DNA of 40,200 nt. Origin: a bacterium. GTDB taxonomy: Bacteria > Pseudomonadota > Alphaproteobacteria > Rhizobiales > JAKIUO01. The DNA lies in NCBI GenBank assembly GCA_024228495.1, contig JAAETJ010000423.1:1-40200 (forward strand). Direction: 5' to 3'. The notes below the pieces were generated by a model. That model was not told where the DNA came from. It worked only from the letters and a program-made list of their open reading frames with translations, and made no database searches. A program made the translations under genes and the position numbers. Positions 34,126 through 40,200 of the stretch are shown one piece after another (positions within the stretch are counted from its first letter, which is position 1; each line of letters opens with the position of its first letter).

Positions 34126-34224
34126 AGAACGAAGAGAATGTTCCGTGTGGATAGCAGCCCGGAAATATGAACAGGGAATTGTCCCCCTGCACCTCAACTT
34201 GTGGTGATTTAACGCTTATACGTC

Positions 34225-35790
34225 TTAAACCAGCAACATGCCTCTGATAGTGAAATAGAGCAGGGCGGCCATCATGGCGGCGACGGGCACTGTGATGATC
34301 CAGGCGGCTGCTATTTTCAGCAAGATGGATCGTTTGACCAGTTCTTTGTGATAAACCTTTTTCAGCTGTTTGCGCTCTTTCTTGGCCAGATGCGGGCCTT
34401 TTTTCTGTTTGAGCTGTTTCAGCATAATGCCTTTTTCCATGATGTTTGCAGCCTCGAACTCATTCAAAAATGCTTCTACAACTTCGGGCTCATCATCCTG
34501 GTGATGATCGATAATATCATCGATCATGCGGGCATGGTTGGCTTCGAGATATTCGCGCAGGAAGCCAACGCCGAAAATACCGCCAACGGCGATATGAGTG
34601 GAGCTTACCGGCAGTCCCAGTTGGGAAGCGATGATGACGGTGATGGCAGCGGCCATGGCAACACAAAAGGCGCGGATTTTATCAAGCTCGGTGATCTCGC
34701 TCCCTACAGTTTTGATGAGTTTTGGCCCATAGAGAGCCAAACCCATTGCGATGCCTATTGCCCCTACCAGCATGACCCATAGGGGAATGCTGGCCATGGC
34801 GACAATACCACCATTAGTGATGGCATCATTAATGGCGGCCAGGGGGCCAACGGCATTGGCCACATCATTGGCACCGTGAGCAAAACTCAACAAGGCAGCG
34901 GCAAAAATCAGCGGGATCGTGAACAGGCTATTGATACCTTCGCGCGTATTATCCAGTTTGGCTGAATTGCGGGCAATCCTTGGTTTGATGAACAAGTAGA
35001 TGGCAACGGCGATAGAAAGTCCTATAAGCGAAGCAGAGATGAAATCAAATTTCCAGAGTTTTTTCAGGCCCTTCAACACCAGATAGGTCGCAAATGCCCA
35101 GGCCATCAATGATATCAGATACGGCACCCAGTTATTGGCGGCCTTGACCATGTTTCGTCGGTATATGATCGAGTTTTTTATCAGATATAGCAAGCTTGCA
35201 GCGATGATCCCGCCCAATACGGGAGATATAACCCAGCTGGCTGCGATTAGCCCGAACTTGCTCCAGTCAGCAATCGCCCAACCGCCAGCAGCGATACCAG
35301 CACCAAGCACACCGCCAACGATGGCGTGGGTGGTGGAGACGGGGGCTCCTATATAGGTGGCGATGTTGAGCCAGATTGCGGCAGCCAGAAGAGCGGCCAT
35401 CATCAGCCAGATAAAGGTGTCTGTATCATTGATGAGCGAAGGGTCGATAATGCCCTTTTTGATGGTTCCCACAACATCACCGCCGGCAATAAGCGCTCCG
35501 CCCGCTTCAAATATTGCAGCAATCAGGATCGCGCCGGTTAAGGTAATAGCCTTTGAACCAACGGCTGGACCGACATTATTGGCAACATCATTGGCACCAA
35601 TATTAAGCGCCATATAACCACCAATCATGGCAGCGATGACCAGCAGCATGGATCCCGAATTGGCGTCCATGCGATTGTAAGTGAACAGCATGATCCCGAC
35701 AATGAACAAAAGGGCCATCCCCATGCGGAACAGCTCTTGGCGGCCGATCTTGGTGGCGTTTTCGATCGTATCGATATTTTTGAGGTCCAT
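34225..35790 (-). CDS. pit: Inorganic phosphate transporter, PiT family
   Basis: 521 residues from the ATG at 35790, preceded by AAGGAACG. About 10-12 membrane helices. Two PiT signatures mark the duplicated halves: GANDVANNVGPAVGSKA near residue 65 and GANDVANAVGPLAA in the second half. GAPVSTTHA and GLPVSSTHI follow in each half. A charged cytoplasmic loop is present (LEANHARMIDDIIDHHQDDEPEVVEAF). It takes up phosphate with a cation. An FNR/FixK-type box lies about 120 bases upstream of the start codon. The C-terminal loop and last helix extend the length a little beyond the minimal family. Confidence 0.9.
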   Translation of the reverse strand: MDLKNIDTIENATKIGRQELFRMGMALLFIVGIMLFTYNRMDANSGSMLLVIAAMIGGYMALNIGANDVANNVGPAVGSKAITLTGAILIAAIFEAGGALIAGGDVVGTIKKGIIDPSLINDTDTFIWLMMAALLAAAIWLNIATYIGAPVSTTHAIVGGVLGAGIAAGGWAIADWSKFGLIAASWVISPVLGGIIAASLLYLIKNSIIYRRNMVKAANNWVPYLISLMAWAFATYLVLKGLKKLWKFDFISASLIGLSIAVAIYLFIKPRIARNSAKLDNTREGINSLFTIPLIFAAALLSFAHGANDVANAVGPLAAINDAITNGGIVAMASIPLWVMLVGAIGIAMGLALYGPKLIKTVGSEITELDKIRAFCVAMAAAITVIIASQLGLPVSSTHIAVGGIFGVGFLREYLEANHARMIDDIIDHHQDDEPEVVEAFLNEFEAANIMEKGIMLKQLKQKKGPHLAKKERKQLKKVYHKELVKRSILLKIAAAWIITVPVAAMMAALLYFTIRGMLLV

Positions 35791-36151
35791 GCGGCGTTCC
35801 TTTGCACAGAATTGGATCAGCGAACGTTTTTTCAACCGTGCAGGGCGCGGGCCCTGTCAGTGAATAGGCCAAGATTTTCGTCATATATCAACAAACCGGT
35901 CGAAAATAGTTGATATCGATCAATTTAAATCGAACAATTTGCCCCGAAAAAGAGGTTTCACGTAGCGAGGAATAGTTCGTATAACTCGTTGAAAAAATCT
36001 GCTGCAATCTTTCACTTAATTCGTCTTAAATCGCAATATCAGGAAAATGTACAGTCATTTTTGCTTGCAGTTTTAGGTGCGCTGTGGGGATGCAGATTTT
36101 ATAAGGGGAGGCCGGGTGTTTCAAGGAACAAGAAATGCGTAAAAAATGCAG
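35791..36151. other. Intergenic region between hisI and pit
   Basis: 361 bases without a supported gene. It contains the FNR/FixK-type box at 35910-35923 and should hold the pit promoter. An open plus-strand frame from 35989 continues into the antisense of hisI and is a shadow. The hisI 3' end shows no strong terminator hairpin here. Confidence 0.4.
35910..35923. promoter_or_regulatory. FNR/FixK-type box (perfect TTGAT-N4-ATCAA)
   Basis: TTGATATCGATCAA is a perfect 14-base palindrome matching the FNR/FixK/Anr consensus exactly. It sits in the 361-base gap upstream of the phosphate transporter, 119 bases before its ATG. The other neighbour, hisI, is on the same strand with its 3' end facing the box. 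The transporter is therefore the only gene it can plausibly serve. Oxygen-responsive control is inferred from the motif alone. Confidence 0.65.
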
Positions 36152-36616
36152 CTATTTCTTTTTACCATAAACCTCTTTTGGATCAAAAAGTGGGGCATCT
36201 TCCTTTAAGTCCAGTTGCAGGTCGGGCAACGGGGCATAGCCAGTGGGAATGGCGCGAAAGAAGCAGCTTTTATAGCCAACATGGCAAGCAGCTCCTTTTC
36301 CTTGTTGCTCAACACTCATCCAGATGGCGTCCTGATCGCAATCGGTGCGCAGCTCGATGATGCGTTGCAGATTGCCGCTAGTTTCGCCCTTTTTCCAAAG
36401 CTGGTTGCGTGAGCGGCTCCAGTAATGAGCAATGCCGGTTTCAATGGTCAACGCCAGCGCTTGTTCGTTCATATAGGCCAGCATCAGTACATCACCGGAT
36501 TTGGCGTCGGTGGCGATGGCCGGTAACAGACCATCCTTGTCAAATTTTGGTGAAAAAACCGTGCCGGTTTCAAGCTGGTGCTTGTCAGGGCGATCCGCAA
36601 ATTTTGAGGTGCTCAT
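36152..36616 (-). CDS. hisI: Phosphoribosyl-AMP cyclohydrolase
   Basis: 154 residues, the single-domain form without HisE, as usual in alphaproteobacteria. It opens the adenine ring of phosphoribosyl-AMP in histidine synthesis. Landmarks are [18 protein letters not shown]-like [19 protein letters not shown], the metal-binding DCDQDA motif, and the zinc cysteines in [12 protein letters not shown]. The C-terminal tail is charged. It begins three bases after the folE stop on the same strand, a conserved folE-hisI pairing. Both act on purine-nucleotide rings, but the pairing reflects genome order rather than one pathway. Confidence 0.95.
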   Translation of the reverse strand: MSTSKFADRPDKHQLETGTVFSPKFDKDGLLPAIATDAKSGDVLMLAYMNEQALALTIETGIAHYWSRSRNQLWKKGETSGNLQRIIELRTDCDQDAIWMSVEQQGKGAACHVGYKSCFFRAIPTGYAPLPDLQLDLKEDAPLFDPKEVYGKKK

Positions 36617-36619
36617 GAT

Positions 36620-37267
36620 CTACCGTTTCCACCCTTCGTTCTTGATCATGTCCAAGAAGCGATTTTGCAAGTGCTGATCGGTTTTAAACACTCCGGTAAA
36701 TTTGGTGGTGATGGTCGCTACATTTGGTTTTTGCACACCGCGCAGGGACATGCATTGATGCACGGCTTCAATTACGACAGCGACGCCTTTGGGCTTTAAA
36801 GCCTCATCTATGGCGCCAGTGATCTGAGCGGTCATGGTTTCCTGGGTCTGCAAACGCCGTGAATAAATCTCGACAACGCGAGCCAGTTTGGAAATGCCGA
36901 CAACCGTGCCCGTTGGGTAATAAGCCACATGTGCCTTGCCAAGGAAGGGGATCATGTGATGTTCGCAATGGGAGTTGATGTCGATATCACGCAGCAAGAC
37001 GATATCATCATAGCCACTATCTTCATTGAAGGTACGCGACAGGGCTTTTACGGGGTCTTGCTCGTACCCCTTGAAAAAGTCGTTGTAAGAATTGACCACA
37101 CGCTTTGGCGTATCGAGCAAGCCGTTTCTTGTGGGATCGTCGCCGGCCCAGCGAATGAGCGTGCGCACAGCTTCTTCGGCTTCGTCCCTTGAAGGGCGGA
37201 TGATTTTGCCATCAGATGTTTTAATGTCTGAATTTTCTTTCAGCAATTTTTTAGCAATAGCGTCCAT
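36620..37267 (-). CDS. folE: GTP cyclohydrolase I
   Basis: 215 residues from the ATG at 37267; a TTG two codons earlier is less likely. It converts GTP to dihydroneopterin triphosphate for folate. The family motifs are present: SHCEHHMIPF with the zinc ligands Cys and His, GTVVGISKLARVVEIYSRRLQTQE, and HQCMSLRGVQKP with the second zinc Cys. Length and motifs fit the FolE type IA. It is first of a two-gene unit with hisI. It is divergent from the IscU-like gene across a 350-base region. Confidence 0.95.
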   Translation of the reverse strand: MDAIAKKLLKENSDIKTSDGKIIRPSRDEAEEAVRTLIRWAGDDPTRNGLLDTPKRVVNSYNDFFKGYEQDPVKALSRTFNEDSGYDDIVLLRDIDINSHCEHHMIPFLGKAHVAYYPTGTVVGISKLARVVEIYSRRLQTQETMTAQITGAIDEALKPKGVAVVIEAVHQCMSLRGVQKPNVATITTKFTGVFKTDQHLQNRFLDMIKNEGWKR

Positions 37268-37530
37268 CGTCAACTTCTCTCACCTTCACGTTCATTGTAT
37301 CCTGATTGTAATCGAGGATCATTTATACATATTCAGACATTAGTCATACGAATCGATTTCCGCAAAAAGAGAGTCTCGTGCTTAGCTTTGCAAGTTCATC
37401 TGGAAGGGTTATAATTTCCCCAAAAACAACGTCCTTTGTATAACTAACGCGCCATTATGGCGATTGGTTCCCTATAACCATATATATTGGTCGGGATTGT
37501 GCTGCAAGTATGAAGCTTATCTAATATATG

Positions 37531-37554
37531 TTCGCGCCGCTTCTAAGGCGCGAA
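37531..37554. repeat. Perfect 8-bp stem-loop (hairpin 1)
   Basis: TTCGCGCC and GGCGCGAA flank an eight-base loop. It is GC-rich and lies about 65 bases before the IscU-like start codon. Neither strand has a U-tract after it, so it does not look like a terminator. It could be a transcript-leader structure or an operator. Confidence 0.5.
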
Positions 37555-37574
37555 TTTGCCAAGTTCATTGGGGG

Positions 37575-37602
37575 GCTATATCTTCAAGGTTGAAGATATA
37601 GC
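37575..37602. repeat. Perfect 12-bp stem-loop (hairpin 2)
   Basis: GCTATATCTTCA and TGAAGATATAGC are exact inverted repeats around a four-base loop (AGGT). The right arm ends 16 bases before the ATG of the IscU-like gene, close enough for an mRNA hairpin to affect its translation. As DNA it could equally be the operator of a dimeric repressor. No T-run follows. Confidence 0.6.
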
Positions 37603-37618
37603 AATAACAAGGCTGGAA

Positions 37619-38062
37619 ATGAAAGAACTTTATACCAATGAGATTATGTCATTTGCTGCCCATATCCCTCATATAGGCTTAATTGAAGGGGCGCAGGGGA
37701 GTGGCAGTGCTCATTCAAGGCTGTGCGGGTCTCGTATAAATGTATGGCTCAACATGGAAGAAGGCGTTGTTACTGAATTTTCACAGGAGGTGAAAGCCTG
37801 TCTGGTGGGGCAGGCCTCTGCTTCTATGCTGAGTCATAATATCATTGGCTGTTCGCGACAAGAAATCGCTCAAACGCGCGAAACCGTGCGCCTCATGCTC
37901 GAAGAAGAGGGTACTGCCCCTGTTGGCAAATGGCAGGCTTATGAGCTTTTAATCCCGGTTCGTAACTATAAGTCTCGCATTAGCACGGTGCTGATTGCCT
38001 TCGATGCGGTACTTGATGCGATGGATATGGCCCTTGAAAACAAAGAAGCAAGCAATGTCTGA
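37619..38062 (+). CDS. IscU/NifU-N-like iron-sulfur cluster scaffold protein
   Basis: 147 residues from the ATG at 37619. The pattern is that of the IscU-like scaffold: HSRLCGSRINVWL with C36 and VKACLVGQASASML with C61. The third cysteine of classical IscU is absent at the end (SRISTVLIAFDAVLDAM has Ser where Cys is expected), as in a group of alphaproteobacterial homologues next to folE/hisI. It may therefore bind clusters differently or act outside the main Suf pathway. It overlaps the next gene by eight bases, so is translationally coupled to the cupin and yidD genes. Two hairpins precede it. Confidence 0.78.
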   Translation: MKELYTNEIMSFAAHIPHIGLIEGAQGSGSAHSRLCGSRINVWLNMEEGVVTEFSQEVKACLVGQASASMLSHNIIGCSRQEIAQTRETVRLMLEEEGTAPVGKWQAYELLIPVRNYKSRISTVLIAFDAVLDAMDMALENKEASNV

Positions 38063-38534
38063 CAAGTCTTATCCTTACAAAGCTACCATTGCGGATCTGC
38101 TAGCACGGATCGGTTCGGGGTATCCGGCTCCGTTTCATGAACCATGTACCAGCCGTGAAAAAACTGTGCTCGGCGACGCAGTCGGGCTGTCACAATTTGG
38201 GGTCAATCTGCTTGTTTTGAATCACGGCGACTGGTCCGCCCAGCGCCATTGGCATCAAAACGAGGACGAATTTGTCTATATCCTTGAAGGAGAAGTGACC
38301 CTTATAATTGATGAGGGGGAAAGCCTTTTGAAGGCTGGCGACATTGCCGGTTTTCCTGCTGGCCAGTCAAATGGTCATCATTTGGTGAACAAAAGCACCG
38401 CCATTGCGAAGGTATTTGAGGTGGGAACGAGGTGCCAAGCTGACGTGGTGGATTATCCTGATGTGGATATGACAGCCAAAAAAGAGGAAGCAAAATATCG
38501 TTTTTTATACAATAACGGCGATCCTTACGAATGA
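38055..38534 (+). CDS. Cupin-domain protein
   Basis: 159 residues starting inside the end of the IscU-like gene. The central cupin motifs are clear: HWHQNEDEFVYILEGEVTLI with metal-type His/His/Glu, then LKAGDIAGFPAGQSNGHHLVN with the second His. The C-terminal part (YPDVDMTAKKEEAKYRFLYNNGDPYE) is charged. The family covers many enzymes and sensors. Substrate and metal cannot be told. The stop overlaps the yidD start by four bases (ATGA), so the three genes form one coupled unit. Confidence 0.82.
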   Translation: MSDKSYPYKATIADLLARIGSGYPAPFHEPCTSREKTVLGDAVGLSQFGVNLLVLNHGDWSAQRHWHQNEDEFVYILEGEVTLIIDEGESLLKAGDIAGFPAGQSNGHHLVNKSTAIAKVFEVGTRCQADVVDYPDVDMTAKKEEAKYRFLYNNGDPYE

Positions 38535-38887
38535 CTTTCCTTGCAAAAATTACCAAAGCGATACTGCGTGCGCCGATCCTTGTTTATCGCTATGGCATAT
38601 CCCCCTTTTTACCAGGCGCTTGCCGCCATTTGCCGACTTGTTCGGAGTATGCATCCGACGCCATTGATCTCAATGGTGCCTGGAAAGGCGGTTGGCTGAC
38701 CCTGTCACGCATCTTGCGGTGCCACCCATGGGGGTCGCACGGACTTGATCCAGTACCGGATCTGCGAGAGGAGTACCAGCCAATGTATGCGCCCTGGCGC
38801 TATGGCCGCTGGACGGGCACCCATATCAAGGAGCGCTTTAATGAAGACGGGCTGCGGGGTAGGAATTGCAAAAACGGCGATCATTAG
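38531..38887 (+). CDS. yidD: YidD membrane protein insertion efficiency factor
   Basis: 118 residues. The small family supports insertion of membrane proteins with YidC. The conserved core is seen at residues 10-60: YRYGISPFLPGACRHLPTCS, EYASDAIDLNGAWKGGWLTLSRILRCHPWG and GLDPVPD. The N-terminal amphipathic helix probably binds the inner membrane. In many bacteria yidD sits between rnpA and yidC. Here it follows a cupin gene, which is normal for Hyphomicrobiales. The C-terminal 30 residues after DLREEYQ are variable. Confidence 0.88.
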   Translation: MTFLAKITKAILRAPILVYRYGISPFLPGACRHLPTCSEYASDAIDLNGAWKGGWLTLSRILRCHPWGSHGLDPVPDLREEYQPMYAPWRYGRWTGTHIKERFNEDGLRGRNCKNGDH

Positions 38888-39045
38888 ATTCTTTCCCAAT
38901 GATTTGGCGGAGTTATTGCGGGGTTGGTACGTAGAACGCGACTAAACATTCAAAAACCACATCGCCCTCCTACGGGAACTTCTAAAAATTCTCCAGAGTG
39001 CATCTTGATCGGCCAGGATGACAATAGCGGAGAAACTGATTCGGT

Positions 39046-39159
39046 TATTGTTGCCAGCGCCATCAGACGACGGCTCTGCTAACCATCACACGCTAGGGCT
39101 GCCAAACGCCGTAACTCCTCACAACTATAATCATCCCGCAATTTGATCGCCCCTGACAT
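39046..39159 (-). pseudogene. IS630-family transposase remnant (N-terminus, with in-frame stop)
   Basis: Reading the minus strand from the ATG at 39159 gives MSGAIKLRDDYSCEELRRLA, then ALACDG, a TAG stop, and QSRRLMALATI. IS630 transposases begin MSxAIxLRxDxxxxELRRLA, followed by QARRLLALAxV, so the match is clear across the stop. Homology fades after about 39046, so only the N-terminal 40 residues survive. A C-terminal fragment of the same family is at 4392-4558. They are too far apart to be one element and point to at least two old insertions. Confidence 0.62.
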
Positions 39160-39397
39160 TGCACCTCTCCCAATCAGTTGAAACAACAATTATAGAGAAT
39201 CACAATTTAGTCCTGATGGGAATCCATCAATTGTGAGTCGGCACTTTCGCAAGCTGGTATTAGTTCCTTGTTAACAGTAATTCTATACATAATTTGAAAC
39301 ATATATATTGGTACTTTTTGTCGCACAAACATAATAACATTTGAATATTCAGATATTCTATTATATATCTTGTTTCCATCAGTAACAGATCCGGCAA

Positions 39398-39414
39398 AGA
39401 TGCCTGAAGCATCT
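39398..39414. repeat. Small hairpin in the leader of the repeat-protein gene
   Basis: AGATGC-CTGAA-GCATCT is a perfect six-base stem with a five-base loop, 29 bases before the ATG. In a transcript it would lie in the 5' untranslated region and might stabilise the mRNA. It could also be an operator. No further support. Confidence 0.35.
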
Positions 39415-39443
39415 ATCGGACAACAATAGATGGAAAAAAGACA

Positions 39444-40001
39444 ATGAAAAAGATTATGAAAACAGCATTGGTTGCCAGTGCACTCGTTCTTGCAGCTACT
39501 CAGGCTAATGCTTGGGGTTTTGGCAACTGGGGCAACAACTCGGGCAATGGTTTTGGTAATGGCGCAGGTAACGGCGCTGCCAACGGTACAGGAAATGCTT
39601 CTGGTGGTTTTAACTTCGGTTTCAACGGCAATGCCCAAGCTAAAGGTAACACCGCTTATAATGGCGATGTTCGCACTGCTTACCAGGGAAATGGTTATAA
39701 CGGTTATAACGGTTACAACGGATACAATGGATACAACGGATACCGCGCTCCAATGGGTTACCGCGCTCCAGCAGCTGGTCTTCCAGCCGCACCAGCTGCC
39801 GCACCAACTGTTCAGGCTCCAGTAGCTCAGGCTCCTTATGGGATGCAGGCTCCTTATGGAATGCAGGCTCCTTATGGAATGCAGGCTCCTTATGGAATGC
39901 AGGCACCTTGGGGAATGCGTGCTGCACCAGCACCATTGGCTCCTGTTGCTCAGGCTAAACCTGTTGCTCCAGTAGCGCCAGCTGTTAAAAAAGTGAACTA
40001 G
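39444..40001 (+). CDS. Secreted Asn/Gly/Tyr/Pro-rich repeat protein, sulfur-globule-protein-like
   Basis: 185 residues. A Sec signal peptide (MKKIMKTALVASALVLAATQ, cleavage after ANA, about residue 23) is followed by a WGFGNWGNNSGNGFGNGAGN-type Gly/Asn region. Next come six NGY repeats (about 83-100) and five near-identical QAPYGM repeats (about 129-158). The end is Pro/Ala-rich with a basic terminus (KKVN). No Cys and few charged residues in the mature part. This composition and order (signal peptide, W-GN/Asn-Gly block, Gly-Tyr block, Pro/Ala/Val tail) resembles the structural proteins SgpA/B/C that coat periplasmic sulfur globules. Other secreted glycine-rich matrix or adhesive proteins are possible. 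A TGGAAAAAAGAC segment precedes the ATG. A strong terminator follows. Confidence 0.6.
   Translation: MKKIMKTALVASALVLAATQANAWGFGNWGNNSGNGFGNGAGNGAANGTGNASGGFNFGFNGNAQAKGNTAYNGDVRTAYQGNGYNGYNGYNGYNGYNGYRAPMGYRAPAAGLPAAPAAAPTVQAPVAQAPYGMQAPYGMQAPYGMQAPYGMQAPWGMRAAPAPLAPVAQAKPVAPVAPAVKKVN
39690..39743 (+). repeat. Six tandem 9-bp repeats encoding NGY
   Basis: The unit AAYGGNTAY (AACGGTTAT or AATGGATAC) is repeated six times without interruption inside the secreted repeat-protein gene. The synonymous codon changes between copies show that the peptide, not just the DNA, is conserved. Such arrays can change copy number by slippage without frameshift. Confidence 0.9.
39828..39917 (+). repeat. Five tandem 18-bp repeats encoding QAPYGM
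   Basis: The unit CAGGCTCCTTATGGAATG occurs five times in frame. Copies 2-4 are identical, the first differs by one base, and the last reads QAPWGM. The near-identity suggests recent expansion. Any gain or loss of a unit keeps the reading frame. Confidence 0.9.
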
Positions 40002-40064
40002 TCTTGGTTGCAATAAACGAACAAGAAACGCTGCGGGCTGGTTGTAAGAACATGACAGAAGCAA

Positions 40065-40093
40065 AAAAATGCAATGGGGTCCCGTTGCATTTT
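40065..40093 (+). terminator. Hairpin after the repeat-protein gene (first of two)
   Basis: AAAATGCAA and TTGCATTTT flank a GC-rich centre (TGGGGTCCCG), about 65 bases after the stop. The right arm ends in TTTTA. It may assist termination or protect the mRNA 3' end. The stronger terminator follows 16 bases later. Confidence 0.5.
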
Positions 40094-40108
40094 ATCCCCC
40101 CCAAAAGG

Positions 40109-40141
40109 GAGCACAGATTGCGGGATCTGTGCTCTTTTTTT
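40109..40141 (+). terminator. Strong rho-independent terminator
   Basis: GAGCACAGAT-TGCGGG-ATCTGTGCTC is a perfect ten-base stem with a six-base loop, followed by seven T. It closes the transcript of the secreted repeat protein. A hairpin this strong suggests the gene is highly transcribed. Confidence 0.88.
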
Positions 40142-40200
40142 GTGGGCAAAGCAACTTGCTGCTCGCCAGAAAAGCGACGGTGTTGATCGGTCCGCTATGA
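40142..40200. other. Right edge of the window
   Basis: 59 bases after the terminator with no supported feature. An open plus-strand frame crossing this region begins inside the terminator leader and has no family features. Confidence 0.3.

Larger units (their letters stand above)
37268..37618. other. Divergent region with two strong hairpins
   Basis: 351 bases between folE and the IscU-like gene, without an independent gene. The right 90 bases contain two perfect inverted repeats (separate entries). An open frame running back to 37556 from the IscU-like gene would read through one hairpin and is rejected as coding. AT-rich stretches near 37475 and 37520 may hold the promoter. Confidence 0.45.
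38888..39443. other. Intergenic region upstream of the repeat-protein gene
   Basis: 556 bases. It contains the IS630 remnant on the minus strand (39046-39159), then an AT-rich stretch (39180-39390) that should hold the promoter of the secreted repeat protein, and a small hairpin in the leader. A large minus-strand frame here (39207-40064) is only a shadow of the repeat gene and its leader. Confidence 0.45.

Noticed and set aside
35989-36360. Plus-strand ORF of 123 residues with a hydrophobic start
   Set aside because: Its second half is antisense to hisI and there is no ribosome site or recognisable motif.
39690-39917. Tandem repeats as a CRISPR array
   Set aside because: Units are short, directly adjacent without spacers, and in frame inside a gene.
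39207-40064. Minus-strand ORF of 285 residues rich in Ser/Ile/Val/His repeats
   Set aside because: It is the antisense of the repeat-protein gene, whose plus strand has a signal peptide, codon-level repeat conservation and a terminator. The regular pattern comes from the tandem repeats.

Overview
The window looks like chromosomal DNA of an alphaproteobacterium of the Hyphomicrobiales (Rhizobiales) type. Several gene orders point that way: glyA-nrdR-ribD-ribE-ribB(X)-ribH-nusB-thiL, cysE next to a DUF3126 gene, sufE next to a DUF5330 gene, a MarR/OmpR-type regulator/kinase set facing ilvE, and folE-hisI facing an IscU-like/cupin/yidD set. By eye the G+C is moderate (about half), lower than in many rhizobia. 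I do not name a genus. No rRNA, tRNA, CRISPR array or intact insertion sequence was seen.

Layout. 1-3.6 kb: the start of a chemoreceptor gene (cut by the window edge), a small membrane ORF joined to it, and a TtrR/TtrS-like two-component pair, all on the minus strand. 3.8-4.7 kb: a decayed patch with a BrnT-like toxin, a truncated antitoxin and an IS630 transposase remnant. 4.8-11.7 kb: glyA, a small membrane protein, nrdR, then a tightly overlapping riboflavin operon with nusB and thiL. An 89-bp MITE-like inverted repeat and an MFS transporter follow. 13.1-19.3 kb: a CRP-type operator and a tiny secreted peptide, then phosphomannomutase/phosphoglucomutase, sufE, DUF5330, pyroglutamyl peptidase, peptide deformylase and a secreted protein (all minus), pdxH and moaD. 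19.4-24.5 kb: a membrane glycosyltransferase with a MshEN-like N-terminus, an Hpt/receiver phosphorelay pair, cysE, DUF3126, a small cytochrome c and an IS200-type fragment. 24.7-28.9 kb: an EnvZ/OmpR-like pair with MarR, ilvE and moaE. 29-34 kb: a lipoprotein, a PAS_5 protein, rhomboid, GDYXXLXY and DUF2157 proteins and a CBS protein. 34-39 kb: a PiT phosphate transporter with an FNR-type box upstream, hisI-folE, and a coupled IscU-like/cupin/yidD run preceded by two strong hairpins. 39-40.2 kb: another IS630 remnant and a secreted Asn/Gly/Tyr/Pro-rich repeat protein that resembles sulfur globule envelope proteins and ends in a strong terminator.

How the genes fit together. Most are housekeeping: riboflavin, thiamine-diphosphate, PLP, folate/GTP, molybdopterin, Fe-S, cysteine, histidine and branched-chain amino acid metabolism. 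The accessory signal is at the two ends and in the regulatory sites: a tetrathionate-type sensor pair, a sulfur-globule-like protein, a small cytochrome c, an FNR/FixK-type box and a CRP-type box. Together these suggest, without proving, an organism that meets reduced sulfur compounds and low oxygen. The best candidate for something little described is the repeat protein at 39.4-40.0 kb.
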